DNA of 64,000 bases from Rhodoligotrophos defluvii (GCF_005281615.1 NZ_SZZM01000002.1:558001-622000), one strand, 5' to 3'; counted from the first letter of the stretch, positions 26,661 through 35,528 are shown. Made by a program: numbers and translations. Notes: a model not told the origin generated them from the sequence alone.

Positions 26661-27233
26661 ATGAATACCCGTGACGTGGTCTTGATCGCCCTGTTCGCGG
26701 CGATCACCGTTGCGCTCGGTCTGGCCCCGCGCATTCCCATTGCGTTCCTGCCGGTGCCCATTACGTTGCAGTCCCTCGGCCCGATGCTGGCCGGCGCCAT
26801 GATCGGCCCCATCCGCGGTGCCCTCGCCCATGTGCTTGTGGTGCTGCTGGTGGCGATCGGCCTGCCGGTGCTCGCCGGCGGCAGTGGTGGCCTGGGCGCA
26901 CTCGCGGGCCCCACCGCCGGCTTCATCTTCGGCTGGATCATTGCCGCCTTCGTCACCGGCATGCTGTGCAAGGCCTGGAGCCGTGGCCGGCGGGCGGGCG
27001 GGCGCTCAGGCGTGTGGACCGATATCGGCCTCATTTTCCTCGCCTGCGTCATCGGCGGCATCGTCGTGCTCTATGCCTGCGGTGTGGCCTGGCTCGCCCT
27101 GGTCACCGGCATCGGCTTCGAGAAGGCGCTGACTGGCGTGCTCGTGTTCATTCCTGGTGACCTCGTCAAGGCCGCCTTCGCCGCCCTCATCGCCCACAAT
27201 GTCCGACGCGCCTATCCGCTCGACCTCAAGTAA
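26661..27233 (+). CDS. bioY: Biotin-binding S component BioY
   Basis: A 190-residue membrane protein, the biotin-specific subunit of the importer. It has about six hydrophobic segments and the family segment VPITLQSLGPMLAGAMIG, followed by the G-rich stretch GGSGGLGALAGPTAGFIFGW characteristic of BioY. It starts 12 bases after bioN. The last base of its stop is adjacent to the start codon of the following MFS gene. Confidence 0.95.
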   Translation: MNTRDVVLIALFAAITVALGLAPRIPIAFLPVPITLQSLGPMLAGAMIGPIRGALAHVLVVLLVAIGLPVLAGGSGGLGALAGPTAGFIFGWIIAAFVTGMLCKAWSRGRRAGGRSGVWTDIGLIFLACVIGGIVVLYACGVAWLALVTGIGFEKALTGVLVFIPGDLVKAAFAALIAHNVRRAYPLDLK

Positions 27234-28442
27234 GTGCCGAACACCATGGCGACCGATCCCATGACGTCGCGAGGCCTGATCATCGGCCGCATGCTCGCCT
27301 TGGCCATGGCGCCGGCGGCCGGACTGGGGATCGCCCGCTTCGCCTATGCGCTCGTGCTGCCCGACATGCGCGACAGCCTGTCATGGTCCTATGCGGAAGC
27401 GGGCTGGATGAACACCATCAACGCCCTGGGCTATCTGCTGGGGGCCGTCGTCGCCAGCCAGGTCACCAATCGCCTGGGTGAGCGGCGCAGCACCATCGGC
27501 GGCACGATTGCCGCCGTAATCGCCATGGCCGTGTCCGGCCTGACCGCCGACTTCACTCTGCTCAGCCTGGCGCGCCTCGCAGCAGGCGTTGGCGCCGCAA
27601 TAGCCCTGGTCGCCGGTGGCACCCGCGCCTCGCAATTTGCCAACCACACGCCTGCGCCGGCCCGGGCACTCGGCGTCTTCTACATCGGGCCCAGCATCGG
27701 CATCCTGATCTCCGGCGCGGTGATACCCGGTTTCATGGCGATGCAGGGGCCCGGCTCCTGGGCCGCCGCCTGGCTCTTGCTCGCCGGGCTTGGCGCGATC
27801 TTCGCCCTCTGGGTCATTATTGGCGCCCCTGAGGACGAGCCCCGACCAACCCGAACCGCCGGCCCCTCTCGGCACGCCGCGCTCCGGCCGATGCTGCTCG
27901 CCCTCTCCGGCTATTTCCTGTTCGGAGCCGGCTACATCGCCTACATGACCTTCATGATCGCCTGGATCAGGCAGATCGGCGGCGGCACCTGGCTGCAGAG
28001 CGCTTTCTGGTGCGTCATCGCCTTATCGGCCATTCTCGGCACCAGCCCGTGGTCCGGCGTCGTCGGCCGCATGAAGGGCGGCCGCGGGCTTGCTCTCATG
28101 ATGTTGCTGGTGGGCATCGGCGCCGCCCTGCCGCTCGTGATACCGAACCTGCTCGGCCTTCTCCTCTCGGCCATCATCTTCGGCATGGCCTTCTTCACCG
28201 TGGTCGCCGCCACCACCATTTTCGTGCGCGCCAACTATCCCAGCGAAGCCTGGGCCTCCGGTATCGCCGCCATGACCGTGAGCTTCAGCCTGGGCCAGGT
28301 GGCCGGCCCCGTGGCCATCGGCATTATTTCCGACGCGACCGGCGAGTTGAATACCGGCCTGTGGATCTCAGCGGCGCTGCTGATGGCCGGTGCCGTGGCC
28401 GCTTGGCTACAGCCTCCGCTCAAGTCCACAATCGCTGCTTGA
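27234..28442 (+). CDS. MFS transporter, YbfB/YjiJ-like
   Basis: A 402-residue major facilitator with twelve predicted helices. The N-terminal segment GIARFAYALVLPDMRDSLSWS and the following EAGWMNTINALGYLLGA are typical of the YbfB/YjiJ MFS group. The GTG start immediately follows the bioY stop; an ATG at 27246 is an alternative. It shares the transcript with the biotin importer, but there is no evidence that it carries biotin. The gene is followed by a 228-base non-coding stretch. Confidence 0.85.
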   Translation: MPNTMATDPMTSRGLIIGRMLALAMAPAAGLGIARFAYALVLPDMRDSLSWSYAEAGWMNTINALGYLLGAVVASQVTNRLGERRSTIGGTIAAVIAMAVSGLTADFTLLSLARLAAGVGAAIALVAGGTRASQFANHTPAPARALGVFYIGPSIGILISGAVIPGFMAMQGPGSWAAAWLLLAGLGAIFALWVIIGAPEDEPRPTRTAGPSRHAALRPMLLALSGYFLFGAGYIAYMTFMIAWIRQIGGGTWLQSAFWCVIALSAILGTSPWSGVVGRMKGGRGLALMMLLVGIGAALPLVIPNLLGLLLSAIIFGMAFFTVVAATTIFVRANYPSEAWASGIAAMTVSFSLGQVAGPVAIGIISDATGELNTGLWISAALLMAGAVAAWLQPPLKSTIAA

Positions 28443-28670
28443 CTTTTGCAGCGCAGCATTCCACTTAAGGAGCCACGGGCAGCGATTTGCCCCCACGGTG
28501 CTTCGGCCGCGTGAACGACTTCCCCGCAACAGCGGCCTTCGTCCTGCCCTGGCATCTCATTCTCAATCACCATGTCCGCCCGGATCACGCGGGGCGTGCC
28601 CGGTAACTGCGCCATCAGATCGGCCCCCAAACGGCCGTGCCGTTGCGCAGCATCAAGAAAGCTTTGAATT
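28443..28670. other. Leader/intergenic stretch before the helicase gene
   Basis: This 228-base stretch holds no convincing gene. A leftward open frame crosses it, but it runs into both neighbours and has no recognisable domain. It ends in an AT-rich run (AAAGCTTTGAATT) right before the TTG start. It may hold the helicase promoter and 5' leader. Confidence 0.4.
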
Positions 28671-29945
28671 TTGACGACTTTTTCCGAACTCGGCCTGCCG
28701 GCTCCCATCCTTAAGACATTGGAGCGTCAAGGCTATGAACAGCCGACGCCGATCCAAGCCCAGGCCATTCCCCATCTGCTCAACGGCCGCGACTTGCTTG
28801 GCATCGCCGCCACCGGCACCGGGAAGACGGCCGCCTTCGCCTTGCCGATCCTGACACGCCTCGCCGAGCGCAGGCAGCCCCTGCGCAACCGCTCGAGCCA
28901 GGTGCTGGTGTTGAGCCCCACTCGCGAACTCGCCCAGCAGATCGCTGAGAGCTTCCAGGTCTATGGCGAGAGCCTGCGCATCCGCGTGGCGGTCATCGTC
29001 GGCGGCAGCAGCTTCGGCCGCCAGGCCCAGACACTGCAGCGTGGTGTGGACGTTATCGTCGCCACGCCCGGCCGCCTGCTCGATCATGCGGAACAGGGCA
29101 CCCTGCGGCTCGACGCGGTGCAGTTCTTCGTTCTGGACGAGGCTGACCACATGCTGGACCTCGGCTTCATCCCCGCCGTCCGGCGCATCGTGCGCAACCT
29201 GCCGGCCGAGCGGCAGAATCTGTTCTTCTCGGCCACCATGCCGAAGGAGATCGCCGGCCTCGCCGCCGAGCTTCTGGATAACCCGGAGCGGGTGGCGGTC
29301 ACCCCTGCGGCAACCCCGGCCGAACGCATCGACCAGAAGGTCGTCCATGTGGCCGCCAGCCACAAGACGCGGCTGCTGACCCAGATCCTGGGTGGCAAGT
29401 CGGCAGAGCGGGTGCTGGTCTTCACCCGCACCAAGCGCGGCGCCGACCGCGTGGTGGCGAGCCTGGACAAGTCCGGCATCGCTTCCGCCGCCATCCATGG
29501 CAATAAGAGCCAGCCGCAGCGCCAGCGCGCCCTTGCCGGCTTCAAGTCGGGCCAGACGCCGATCCTGGTGGCGACCGACATTGCCGCCCGCGGTATCGAT
29601 ATCGACGGCATCACCTTGGTCGTGCAGTACGACCTGCCGGAAGTACCGGAAACCTATGTCCACCGCATCGGGCGCACCGCCCGCGCCGGGGCCAGCGGCA
29701 TGGCGGTATCGTTCTGCGCCCCTGACGAGCAGCACCTGCTGCGCGCCATCGAGAAGGTGACGCGCCGCACCATCCCCGCCGAGCGCGACCACACTTCTGG
29801 TGAACCCGCGGCTGCGCCTTCCCCGCAGCAGCGGAACCGCGGACCGGTGCAGAACCGGCGCCCCGCGCAGGCCCAGCCCGCGCGCCACGGCCATGGCCAG
29901 AGGCAGCAGGGCCGCTCCACCAACCGCGTTCAGGCGATGGCATAG
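28671..29945 (+). CDS. rhlE: DEAD-box RNA helicase, RhlE type
   Basis: A 424-residue RNA helicase. All motifs are in place: Q motif (GYEQPTPIQ), I ATGTGKT, Ia PTRELA, Ib TPGR, II DEAD, III SAT, V ATDIAARGID, VI HRIGRTAR. A basic, Gln/Arg-rich tail (about residues 370-424) likely binds RNA. The start used is a TTG, giving MTTFSELGL, the usual RhlE N-terminus. RhlE proteins assist ribosome assembly and RNA decay, often in the cold. It is monocistronic in appearance. Confidence 0.93.
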   Translation: MTTFSELGLPAPILKTLERQGYEQPTPIQAQAIPHLLNGRDLLGIAATGTGKTAAFALPILTRLAERRQPLRNRSSQVLVLSPTRELAQQIAESFQVYGESLRIRVAVIVGGSSFGRQAQTLQRGVDVIVATPGRLLDHAEQGTLRLDAVQFFVLDEADHMLDLGFIPAVRRIVRNLPAERQNLFFSATMPKEIAGLAAELLDNPERVAVTPAATPAERIDQKVVHVAASHKTRLLTQILGGKSAERVLVFTRTKRGADRVVASLDKSGIASAAIHGNKSQPQRQRALAGFKSGQTPILVATDIAARGIDIDGITLVVQYDLPEVPETYVHRIGRTARAGASGMAVSFCAPDEQHLLRAIEKVTRRTIPAERDHTSGEPAAAPSPQQRNRGPVQNRRPAQAQPARHGHGQRQQGRSTNRVQAMA

Positions 29946-30033
29946 CCACCCCTGACCGGTCCAGCGGGAGGCGCTTGCCAGGACGGTCCTGATGCGCGAC
30001 TGTGCGTGATCTCAGCAATGAGGCATCTGTCTC

Positions 30034-31140
30034 ATGAAGATCACGCGCATCTCCGCTTATCAGGTCGACCTGCCGCTGCGGGAAGGCCGCTATGCCTGGT
30101 CCAACGGCAATTTCGTCGAGGTCTTCGACGCAACCGTAGTGGCAATCGAGACCGATGCTGGCATCACCGGCTATGGCGAGGCCTGCCCGTTGGGGCCCGC
30201 CTATCTCCCGGCCTATGCCGCGGGCGTCCGCGCCGGGCTCGCCCAGCTCGGCCCCTCGCTCATCGGCCAGGACCCGCGCCAGCTTGCCACCATCAACCGC
30301 ACCATGGACGCCGCCATGCGCGGCCACCCTTACGTCAAGTCGCCCATCGACATAGCCTGCTGGGATATTCTCGGCAAGGTCGCGGGTCTCCCGGTCTATA
30401 TGCTGCTCGGCGGCGGCGAACAGGCAGATATCGCCCTCTACCGCGCCATCTCGCAGCAATCGCCGGAGGAGATGGCCGCCAAGGTCAAGACCTATCGCGA
30501 CGAGGGCTATCGCAAGTTCCAGCTCAAGGTGGGCGGCCCTGACGCCGATGAGGACATTGCCCGCATCAAGGCCTGCGCCGCCATGCTGAAGCCGGGCGAC
30601 GTGCTGGTGGCCGATGCCAATACCGGCTGGACCATGCACGAGGCCGCGCGGGTGGTGAACGGCGTGCGCGATGTGGACGTCTATATCGAGCAGCCCTGCA
30701 AGTCCTACGAGGAAAGCCTCACCATCCGCCGCCGCACCAGCCTGCCCTTCGTGCTGGACGAGGTGATCGACGGCCTGCCCATGTTGCTGCGCGGCCTGCA
30801 GGACGGCGCCATGGATATCATCAACCTCAAGATCTCCAAGGTCGGCGGCCTCACCAAGGCGCGCCAGATCCGCGACCTCTGCGTGGCTGAAGGGGTCGCC
30901 ATGACCATCGAGGACACCTGGGGCGGCGATATCGTCACCGCCGCCATCGCCCATCTGGCCCGGTCGACGCCGGAGGAGTTCCTGTTCTCCGCCACCGATT
31001 TCAACAGCTACGGCACCAAGACCATTGCCGAAGGCGCGCCGAAACGGGTCGGCGGGCGTATGACGGCATCGGACAAGCCTGGCCTGGGCGTCTTGCCTCT
31101 CCTCGATGTGCTCGGTACGCCCATCCACGTGATTGACTGA
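30034..31140 (+). CDS. Enolase-superfamily (MLE subgroup) racemase/epimerase/dehydratase
   Basis: A 368-residue enolase-superfamily enzyme with an N-terminal capping domain and a (beta/alpha)7-beta barrel. Metal ligands are Asp194 (ADANTGW), Glu219 (YIEQP) and Asp242 (LDEV). The two catalytic lysines expected for muconate-lactonizing-type enzymes are Lys165 (FQLKVGG) and Lys269 (ISKVGG). The first lysine of the usual KxK motif is Gln163 here. Known relatives with this look include amino-acid racemases, N-acyl amino acid racemases, and hydroxyproline(-betaine) epimerases/dehydratases, so the substrate is probably an amino-acid derivative. It precedes the aspartate-dehydrogenase-mutase genes by 125 bases and may be a separate transcription unit in the same pathway. 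Confidence 0.85.
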   Translation: MKITRISAYQVDLPLREGRYAWSNGNFVEVFDATVVAIETDAGITGYGEACPLGPAYLPAYAAGVRAGLAQLGPSLIGQDPRQLATINRTMDAAMRGHPYVKSPIDIACWDILGKVAGLPVYMLLGGGEQADIALYRAISQQSPEEMAAKVKTYRDEGYRKFQLKVGGPDADEDIARIKACAAMLKPGDVLVADANTGWTMHEAARVVNGVRDVDVYIEQPCKSYEESLTIRRRTSLPFVLDEVIDGLPMLLRGLQDGAMDIINLKISKVGGLTKARQIRDLCVAEGVAMTIEDTWGGDIVTAAIAHLARSTPEEFLFSATDFNSYGTKTIAEGAPKRVGGRMTASDKPGLGVLPLLDVLGTPIHVID

Positions 31141-31183
31141 CCTTCGCGCTGGACCTCACCAATCATGTCCATCTCGACGGCAT

Positions 31184-31195
31184 AAGTGTCTACAG
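31184..31195. promoter_or_regulatory. Candidate regulatory site AAGTGTCTACAG
   Basis: Lies 71 bases upstream of the aspartate-dehydrogenase start. Very similar words occur near the E1 alpha operon start (AAGTGTCGACAC) and near the DUF3830-like gene (AAGTGTATGCAC). The TGTnnnCA core resembles FCD-type GntR operators. Candidate only. Confidence 0.35.
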
Positions 31196-31265
31196 TTCAG
31201 TGGACAATTGACGGGCCCAGTGCCAAGATGTTGGCGTTATCCGCAAGCAGACTATCCGAGGCAAC

Positions 31266-32078
31266 ATGGCCCCGCCGTCAACCAGGGCTGAGAGATCCGT
31301 AACCCTCGCGCTCATCGGCTTTGGCGCGATAGGCGCGAGCCTGTGGCAACGGCTGAAGGACAGCCATGCGGCCATACGTTGGGCTTTGCTGCCGCGCGGT
31401 TCGGCCCGACATCTCCCCGAAGGTCTCACGCCTCTCGTCGACACGGAGGCGCTTATCGCCGCCAACCCGCAGCTGGTGGTCGAATGCGCCGGCCATGGCG
31501 GCTTGCGCGAGCATGGCCCGACGATCCTCAAAGCTGGCATTCCGCTCATCATTGTCTCCGTCGGCGCGCTGGCTGACGATGGTCTCCGCACCGCCCTGGA
31601 CGAGGCCGCGGCCGCCGGCAATACGCGCTACACCACCATCGCCGGCGCGATCGGCGGGCTCGATGCCTTAGCCGCCGCGCGCCTCGCCGGCCTAGAGCGG
31701 GTCGTCTATATCGGCCGCAAGCCGCCACTCGCCTGGCGCGGCACTCCGGCCGAGCAGCAATGCGCGCTGGATGAGATCAAGGAAGCCCGCACCATCTTCA
31801 GCGGCTCGGCGCGGGAAGCCGCCCTCACCTATCCCAAGAACGCCAATGTGACCGCCGCGGTCGCCCTCGCCGGTCTCGGCTTCGACGCGACGCGGGTCGA
31901 GATGGTGGCTGATCCCGAGGCCGACGGCAATATGCACGAGATTGTGGCTGAGGGTGCTTTCGGCCGCCTGCGCTTCGAGATCAGCAACAGGCCCATGCCG
32001 GATAACCCCAAGACCTCCTGGCTTGCAGCGTTGAGCGCCGAGCAGGCCGTCCGCATCTTGGTTGCCCAATTAGAGTAG
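31266..32078 (+). CDS. Aspartate dehydrogenase-like enzyme (NadX/ASPDH family)
   Basis: A 270-residue NAD(P)-dependent amino-acid dehydrogenase homologous to aspartate dehydrogenase, which oxidatively deaminates L-aspartate to iminoaspartate/oxaloacetate. The N-terminal Rossmann motif is IGFGAIGASL, followed by a hinge with YPKNANVTAA and a C-terminal region holding the catalytic His in DGNMHEI and a conserved NPKTS. GAGG lies upstream of the ATG. The next gene begins 5 bases after its stop, so it is co-transcribed with the cobalamin-binding protein. NAD-synthesis partners (nadA, nadC) are absent, so a catabolic role on an aspartate-like amino acid is more likely. Confidence 0.85.
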   Translation: MAPPSTRAERSVTLALIGFGAIGASLWQRLKDSHAAIRWALLPRGSARHLPEGLTPLVDTEALIAANPQLVVECAGHGGLREHGPTILKAGIPLIIVSVGALADDGLRTALDEAAAAGNTRYTTIAGAIGGLDALAAARLAGLERVVYIGRKPPLAWRGTPAEQQCALDEIKEARTIFSGSAREAALTYPKNANVTAAVALAGLGFDATRVEMVADPEADGNMHEIVAEGAFGRLRFEISNRPMPDNPKTSWLAALSAEQAVRILVAQLE

Positions 32079-32083
32079 CGTGC

Positions 32084-33862
32084 ATGAGTAGAGACATCAG
32101 CGGCCCGGTTCTTGATCGCGAGCAGATCTTCCCCGAAGGCGCCATCGACGGCCTCGGTGCCTTCAACGCGGGCATCAAACTTGCGGGCGATGTTCAGGTC
32201 GGCCGTTCGGCCTTCCTGGAAAAGCATGGCCTGCCCTCCGAGCTCGCCTTCAAACGCCGGGAAATGGCTGCCGGCCGGCTCATGTTCCATGCCCAGATCG
32301 GCTATCGCTCGCTGGAGGCCAGCAAGCGTGCCTGGGCCGAGATCCATGACCGGTTGGACGCCCGCGGTGGCTGGGCGCCTGACCGCTACGGCATCTGCCT
32401 CGACTGGAGCATGGGCTATGCCCGCCGCGACCGAGCGCGCCGCCGCAAGGGCACCGGGCTGATCCTGGACAAGCCGGAAGACTTCATGGCGCTCACCGCC
32501 ATGGCACCGGTCGCGCCCCATTTCGGCGACTTCGTGCTGGGCATGCCGGCTGCGGTCGAGAACACCAGCGCCGCCCTGCTCGCCGGCGCCACCACCATCG
32601 GCAACCTATCGCAATATTTCACCTTCCGCCTGCCCGACTGGCACGACGATGTCGGCACCACGCTCGCCACCGTCGAGGCCCTGGGCCTGCTGAAGGGCCA
32701 GTCGGTCGAGATCCTCGTGCATTCCAACCTGGACGACGGCTATGCCGCTTGGGTGGAGGACATGGGCACGGCTCTCGGCTGCGCCATGATCGAGCGATGG
32801 ATCGTCGAGGACCTGATGGGCCTGCCGCTCGGCCAGTGCTTCGGCCACACCTTCACCGACCCGGTGAAGCGGCTGGCCTTCAAGATGGCGCTGGCCCGCG
32901 CCAATCCAACGCCCGGCACCATGCTTTACGGCAACACCACCCTCTACCGGGCCGACATCGCCGAGAATTACGCCGCCCTGTGCAGCTATATCATGATCGA
33001 CATGATTGGCCAGCTCACCGCACCCACCGGCCATGCGGTCACCCCCATTCCGGTCACCGAGGCTCAGCGCATCCCCGATGTCGGCGAGATTGTCGACGCC
33101 CACATGGCCGCCCACCGCCTGGCCGAGCGTCTGCCCCTGGCCATGCCGCTCATCGACGATCAAGCCGCTGCCGCGCTGGTCGAGCCCCTGGAGGCGCGGG
33201 CGCGGTCTTTTATGGCCCGGGCGCTCAGCGCCTTCACAGATGCCGGCATCAATATGGAAGATCCGGCCGAACTGCTTCTGGCCATGCGCCGCATCGGGCC
33301 CGGCCGGCTGGAGGCCTGGTACGCCGACCCAGCGACCGAAGCGCCAAAGATCGCCTCGGCCTTCGTCGACGAGATCGAGGAGCTGGCCGACGAAGAGCTG
33401 GCCCAAGTCCCGCCGGCGGACCGGCAGACCCTCACCGAAACCGCGCCGGTTGTGGTGATCGGCGCCACCGACGTGCATTTCTACGGCAAGCGGCTGATCG
33501 AGACCATGCTTCGCCGCATCGCGGTGGAGCCCGTCGACGGCGGCGTCAGCGTCGAGCCGGCCAAGCTTGCCGAAGCCTGCGCGGCGGCGGGCGCCCAGGC
33601 GGTCTGCATCTCGACCTATAACGGGGTCGCGCTCAGCTTCGTGCAGAACCTGAAGGGCGAGCTGGCCCGGCGCGGCCTGGCCATTCCCATCTATGTGGGC
33701 GGCCGGCTGAACGAGGTTCTGGAAGACACCGGCAGCGACCTGCCCAGCGACGTCGCCCAGGAGCTGCGCCAGCTCGGCGCCCAGCCCTGCAGCACGGTTC
33801 GCGATTTTCTGTCGGACCTGGCCGCGCGCCGACGCGAGAGCCCGGCCGCATCACGGGAGTAG
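32084..33862 (+). CDS. Putative cobalamin-dependent mutase (GlmE-like barrel fused to B12-binding domain)
   Basis: A 592-residue protein that I do not recognise as a characterised enzyme. The C-terminal domain (about 455-580) carries the base-off, His-on cobalamin signature with textbook spacing: D463-x-H465-x-x-G468, 41 residues, then Ser510-Thr-Tyr512 in the SxL position, 26 residues, then Gly539-Gly540 (YVGGRL). His465 would be the cobalt ligand. The N-terminal 440 residues resemble the glutamate mutase E barrel in layout; the segment PVTEAQRIPDVGE resembles one I recall from the E subunit. Glutamate mutase normally has separate S and E chains; here they would be one chain in E-S order. 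It is flanked by genes for an aspartate dehydrogenase and an FAD dehydrogenase, suggesting an amino-acid carbon-skeleton rearrangement. Confidence 0.72.
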   Translation: MSRDISGPVLDREQIFPEGAIDGLGAFNAGIKLAGDVQVGRSAFLEKHGLPSELAFKRREMAAGRLMFHAQIGYRSLEASKRAWAEIHDRLDARGGWAPDRYGICLDWSMGYARRDRARRRKGTGLILDKPEDFMALTAMAPVAPHFGDFVLGMPAAVENTSAALLAGATTIGNLSQYFTFRLPDWHDDVGTTLATVEALGLLKGQSVEILVHSNLDDGYAAWVEDMGTALGCAMIERWIVEDLMGLPLGQCFGHTFTDPVKRLAFKMALARANPTPGTMLYGNTTLYRADIAENYAALCSYIMIDMIGQLTAPTGHAVTPIPVTEAQRIPDVGEIVDAHMAAHRLAERLPLAMPLIDDQAAAALVEPLEARARSFMARALSAFTDAGINMEDPAELLLAMRRIGPGRLEAWYADPATEAPKIASAFVDEIEELADEELAQVPPADRQTLTETAPVVVIGATDVHFYGKRLIETMLRRIAVEPVDGGVSVEPAKLAEACAAAGAQAVCISTYNGVALSFVQNLKGELARRGLAIPIYVGGRLNEVLEDTGSDLPSDVAQELRQLGAQPCSTVRDFLSDLAARRRESPAASRE

Positions 33863-33873
33863 AGTTTCACAAG

Positions 33874-35520
33874 ATGCCCGCAAATGTCCTCTGGACGCCG
33901 CAGGACGGCACCCGTTTCGACGTCGTCGTGGTCGGCTCCGGCTCCGCCGCGCTGGCCGCCGCTCTGACCGCTGCCGATGGCGGCGCCTCGGTGCTAATCC
34001 TGGAGAAGAGCCATCGCATCGGCGGCACCAGTGCCATGTCCGGCGCCGGCACCTGGATCCCCAACAACCATCACGCCAAGGCGGCCGGCATCCCCGACAG
34101 CGAGGAGGAAGCCTTGGCCTATCTCCATTCCGCTTCGCCCGCCGGCTGGGACCAGCATGAGGCCGAGCTGTGGGGAAGCTTTGTGCGCAATGCACCGGAC
34201 CTGCTCCAGTTTCTCGAGGCCAAGACACCGCTGCGCTTCGAGCTCCTGTCCGAACCAGACCCCATGGCCGAGCGGGAAGGCGGCAAGGCGCAGGGCCGCA
34301 TGCTTTCGCCCTATGCCCTGTCCCGCCGCATTCTCGGCCCGCTGGCCGGCAAGCTCCGACGCTCGACCCTGCCGCACATCTTCACCTATGGCGACATGAT
34401 CGCGCTCGACCCCTACCATCACCCGATCCGGGCTGGGCTCAAGCGGCTGCCGGTGCTCATCGAGCGCGTGCTCACCGACACGCGCGGCCAGGGCTCGGCG
34501 CTCATGACCGGTCTGCTGAAGGGCTGCATCGACCATGGCTGCCGGCTCGGCCTTGGCATCGGCGCGAAGGACCTCGTCCTGGACGACACCGGGGCCGTGA
34601 TCGGCGTGAAGCTTGATGACGGCATCACCATAGAGGCGCGGCGCGGGGTGGTGCTCGCCACCGGCGGCTTCGAATGGAACCCCGCCTTGTTCGAACAGCA
34701 TTTCCCGGGCGGCGCCGAGCGCATCGGCAGCCCCCGTGCGAACACCGGCGATGGCCAGCTGATGGCTAAGCGGGCCGGCGCCAAGCTGGACCGCATGGAC
34801 CAGGCCAATGTGCACCCCTGCCTGCCCACCATTTATGAAGGCAAGCTGCACGGCCTGCCCATGACCTTTCAGGCCGAGCCCTGCGCCATCGTGGTCAATG
34901 CCCGGGGCGTGCGCTTCGCCAGCGAGTACGACTACAATCTCGGCGAGGCGCTGGATCGCCGCGACCCCGCCACCGGCAAGCCGGCCAACCTACCCGCCTG
35001 GGTGATCGCCGACAGCACCTTTCTCACGCGCTCCCTGCCGTTCCGCTGGTATGCGCTGAAGCACAAGGGCTGGATCCGCAAGGCGCCCACCCTGCGCACG
35101 CTTGCCCGCAAGATCGGCGTGCCGACCGATGCGCTCGAGGCTACGGTTGCCCGCTACAATCATTTCGCCCGCGCAGGTCACGACGAGGACTTCCACCGCG
35201 GCGAAACCGTATGGGAGCGCTACAAGAGCAAGGGCGGGAAAGGGCCATATCCGAACCCTGCCATGGCCCCGATCGAAAAGCCGCCCTTCATCGCCTTGAG
35301 CCTCAACCGCTCCGTGCTCGGCACCAAGGGCGGCGCCCGCACCAATGCCCGCGGCCAGGTGCTGCGCGTCGATGACAGCGTGATCCCTGGCCTCTACTGC
35401 GCCGGCAATGCCATGGCCAACCCCATCGGCACGCGCGCGCTCGGCGCCGGCACCACCATCGGGCCCTGCATGACCTGGGGCTATATCTGCGGGAAGAGCC
35501 TGCTGGCCGACAATCGGTGA
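33874..35520 (+). CDS. FAD-dependent dehydrogenase, fumarate-reductase/KstD-type flavoprotein
   Basis: A 548-residue flavoprotein. The N-terminal dinucleotide site is VVGSGSAALAAALTAADGG, followed by EKSHRIGGTSAMSGAGTW, typical of the fumarate reductase/succinate dehydrogenase/3-ketosteroid dehydrogenase group. The conserved C-terminal FAD contact region GLYCAGNAMANPIGTRALGAGTTIGP is complete. Members introduce or reduce an alpha,beta double bond. The gene starts 11 bases after the mutase stop, so it likely acts in the same pathway, for instance by oxidising the rearranged acid. It ends before the REP-like palindrome cluster. Confidence 0.88.
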   Translation: MPANVLWTPQDGTRFDVVVVGSGSAALAAALTAADGGASVLILEKSHRIGGTSAMSGAGTWIPNNHHAKAAGIPDSEEEALAYLHSASPAGWDQHEAELWGSFVRNAPDLLQFLEAKTPLRFELLSEPDPMAEREGGKAQGRMLSPYALSRRILGPLAGKLRRSTLPHIFTYGDMIALDPYHHPIRAGLKRLPVLIERVLTDTRGQGSALMTGLLKGCIDHGCRLGLGIGAKDLVLDDTGAVIGVKLDDGITIEARRGVVLATGGFEWNPALFEQHFPGGAERIGSPRANTGDGQLMAKRAGAKLDRMDQANVHPCLPTIYEGKLHGLPMTFQAEPCAIVVNARGVRFASEYDYNLGEALDRRDPATGKPANLPAWVIADSTFLTRSLPFRWYALKHKGWIRKAPTLRTLARKIGVPTDALEATVARYNHFARAGHDEDFHRGETVWERYKSKGGKGPYPNPAMAPIEKPPFIALSLNRSVLGTKGGARTNARGQVLRVDDSVIPGLYCAGNAMANPIGTRALGAGTTIGPCMTWGYICGKSLLADNR

Positions 35521-35528
35521 CATTCCTT

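Noticed and set aside
28235-28708. 157-codon leftward open frame covering the helicase leader
   Set aside because: It overlaps both the MFS gene and the helicase start, has no recognisable domain, and its larger part is a reversed coding sequence.
29611-31128. 505-codon leftward open frame over the enolase-superfamily gene
   Set aside because: Antisense shadow; the sense strand has metal and Lys motifs, the antisense none.
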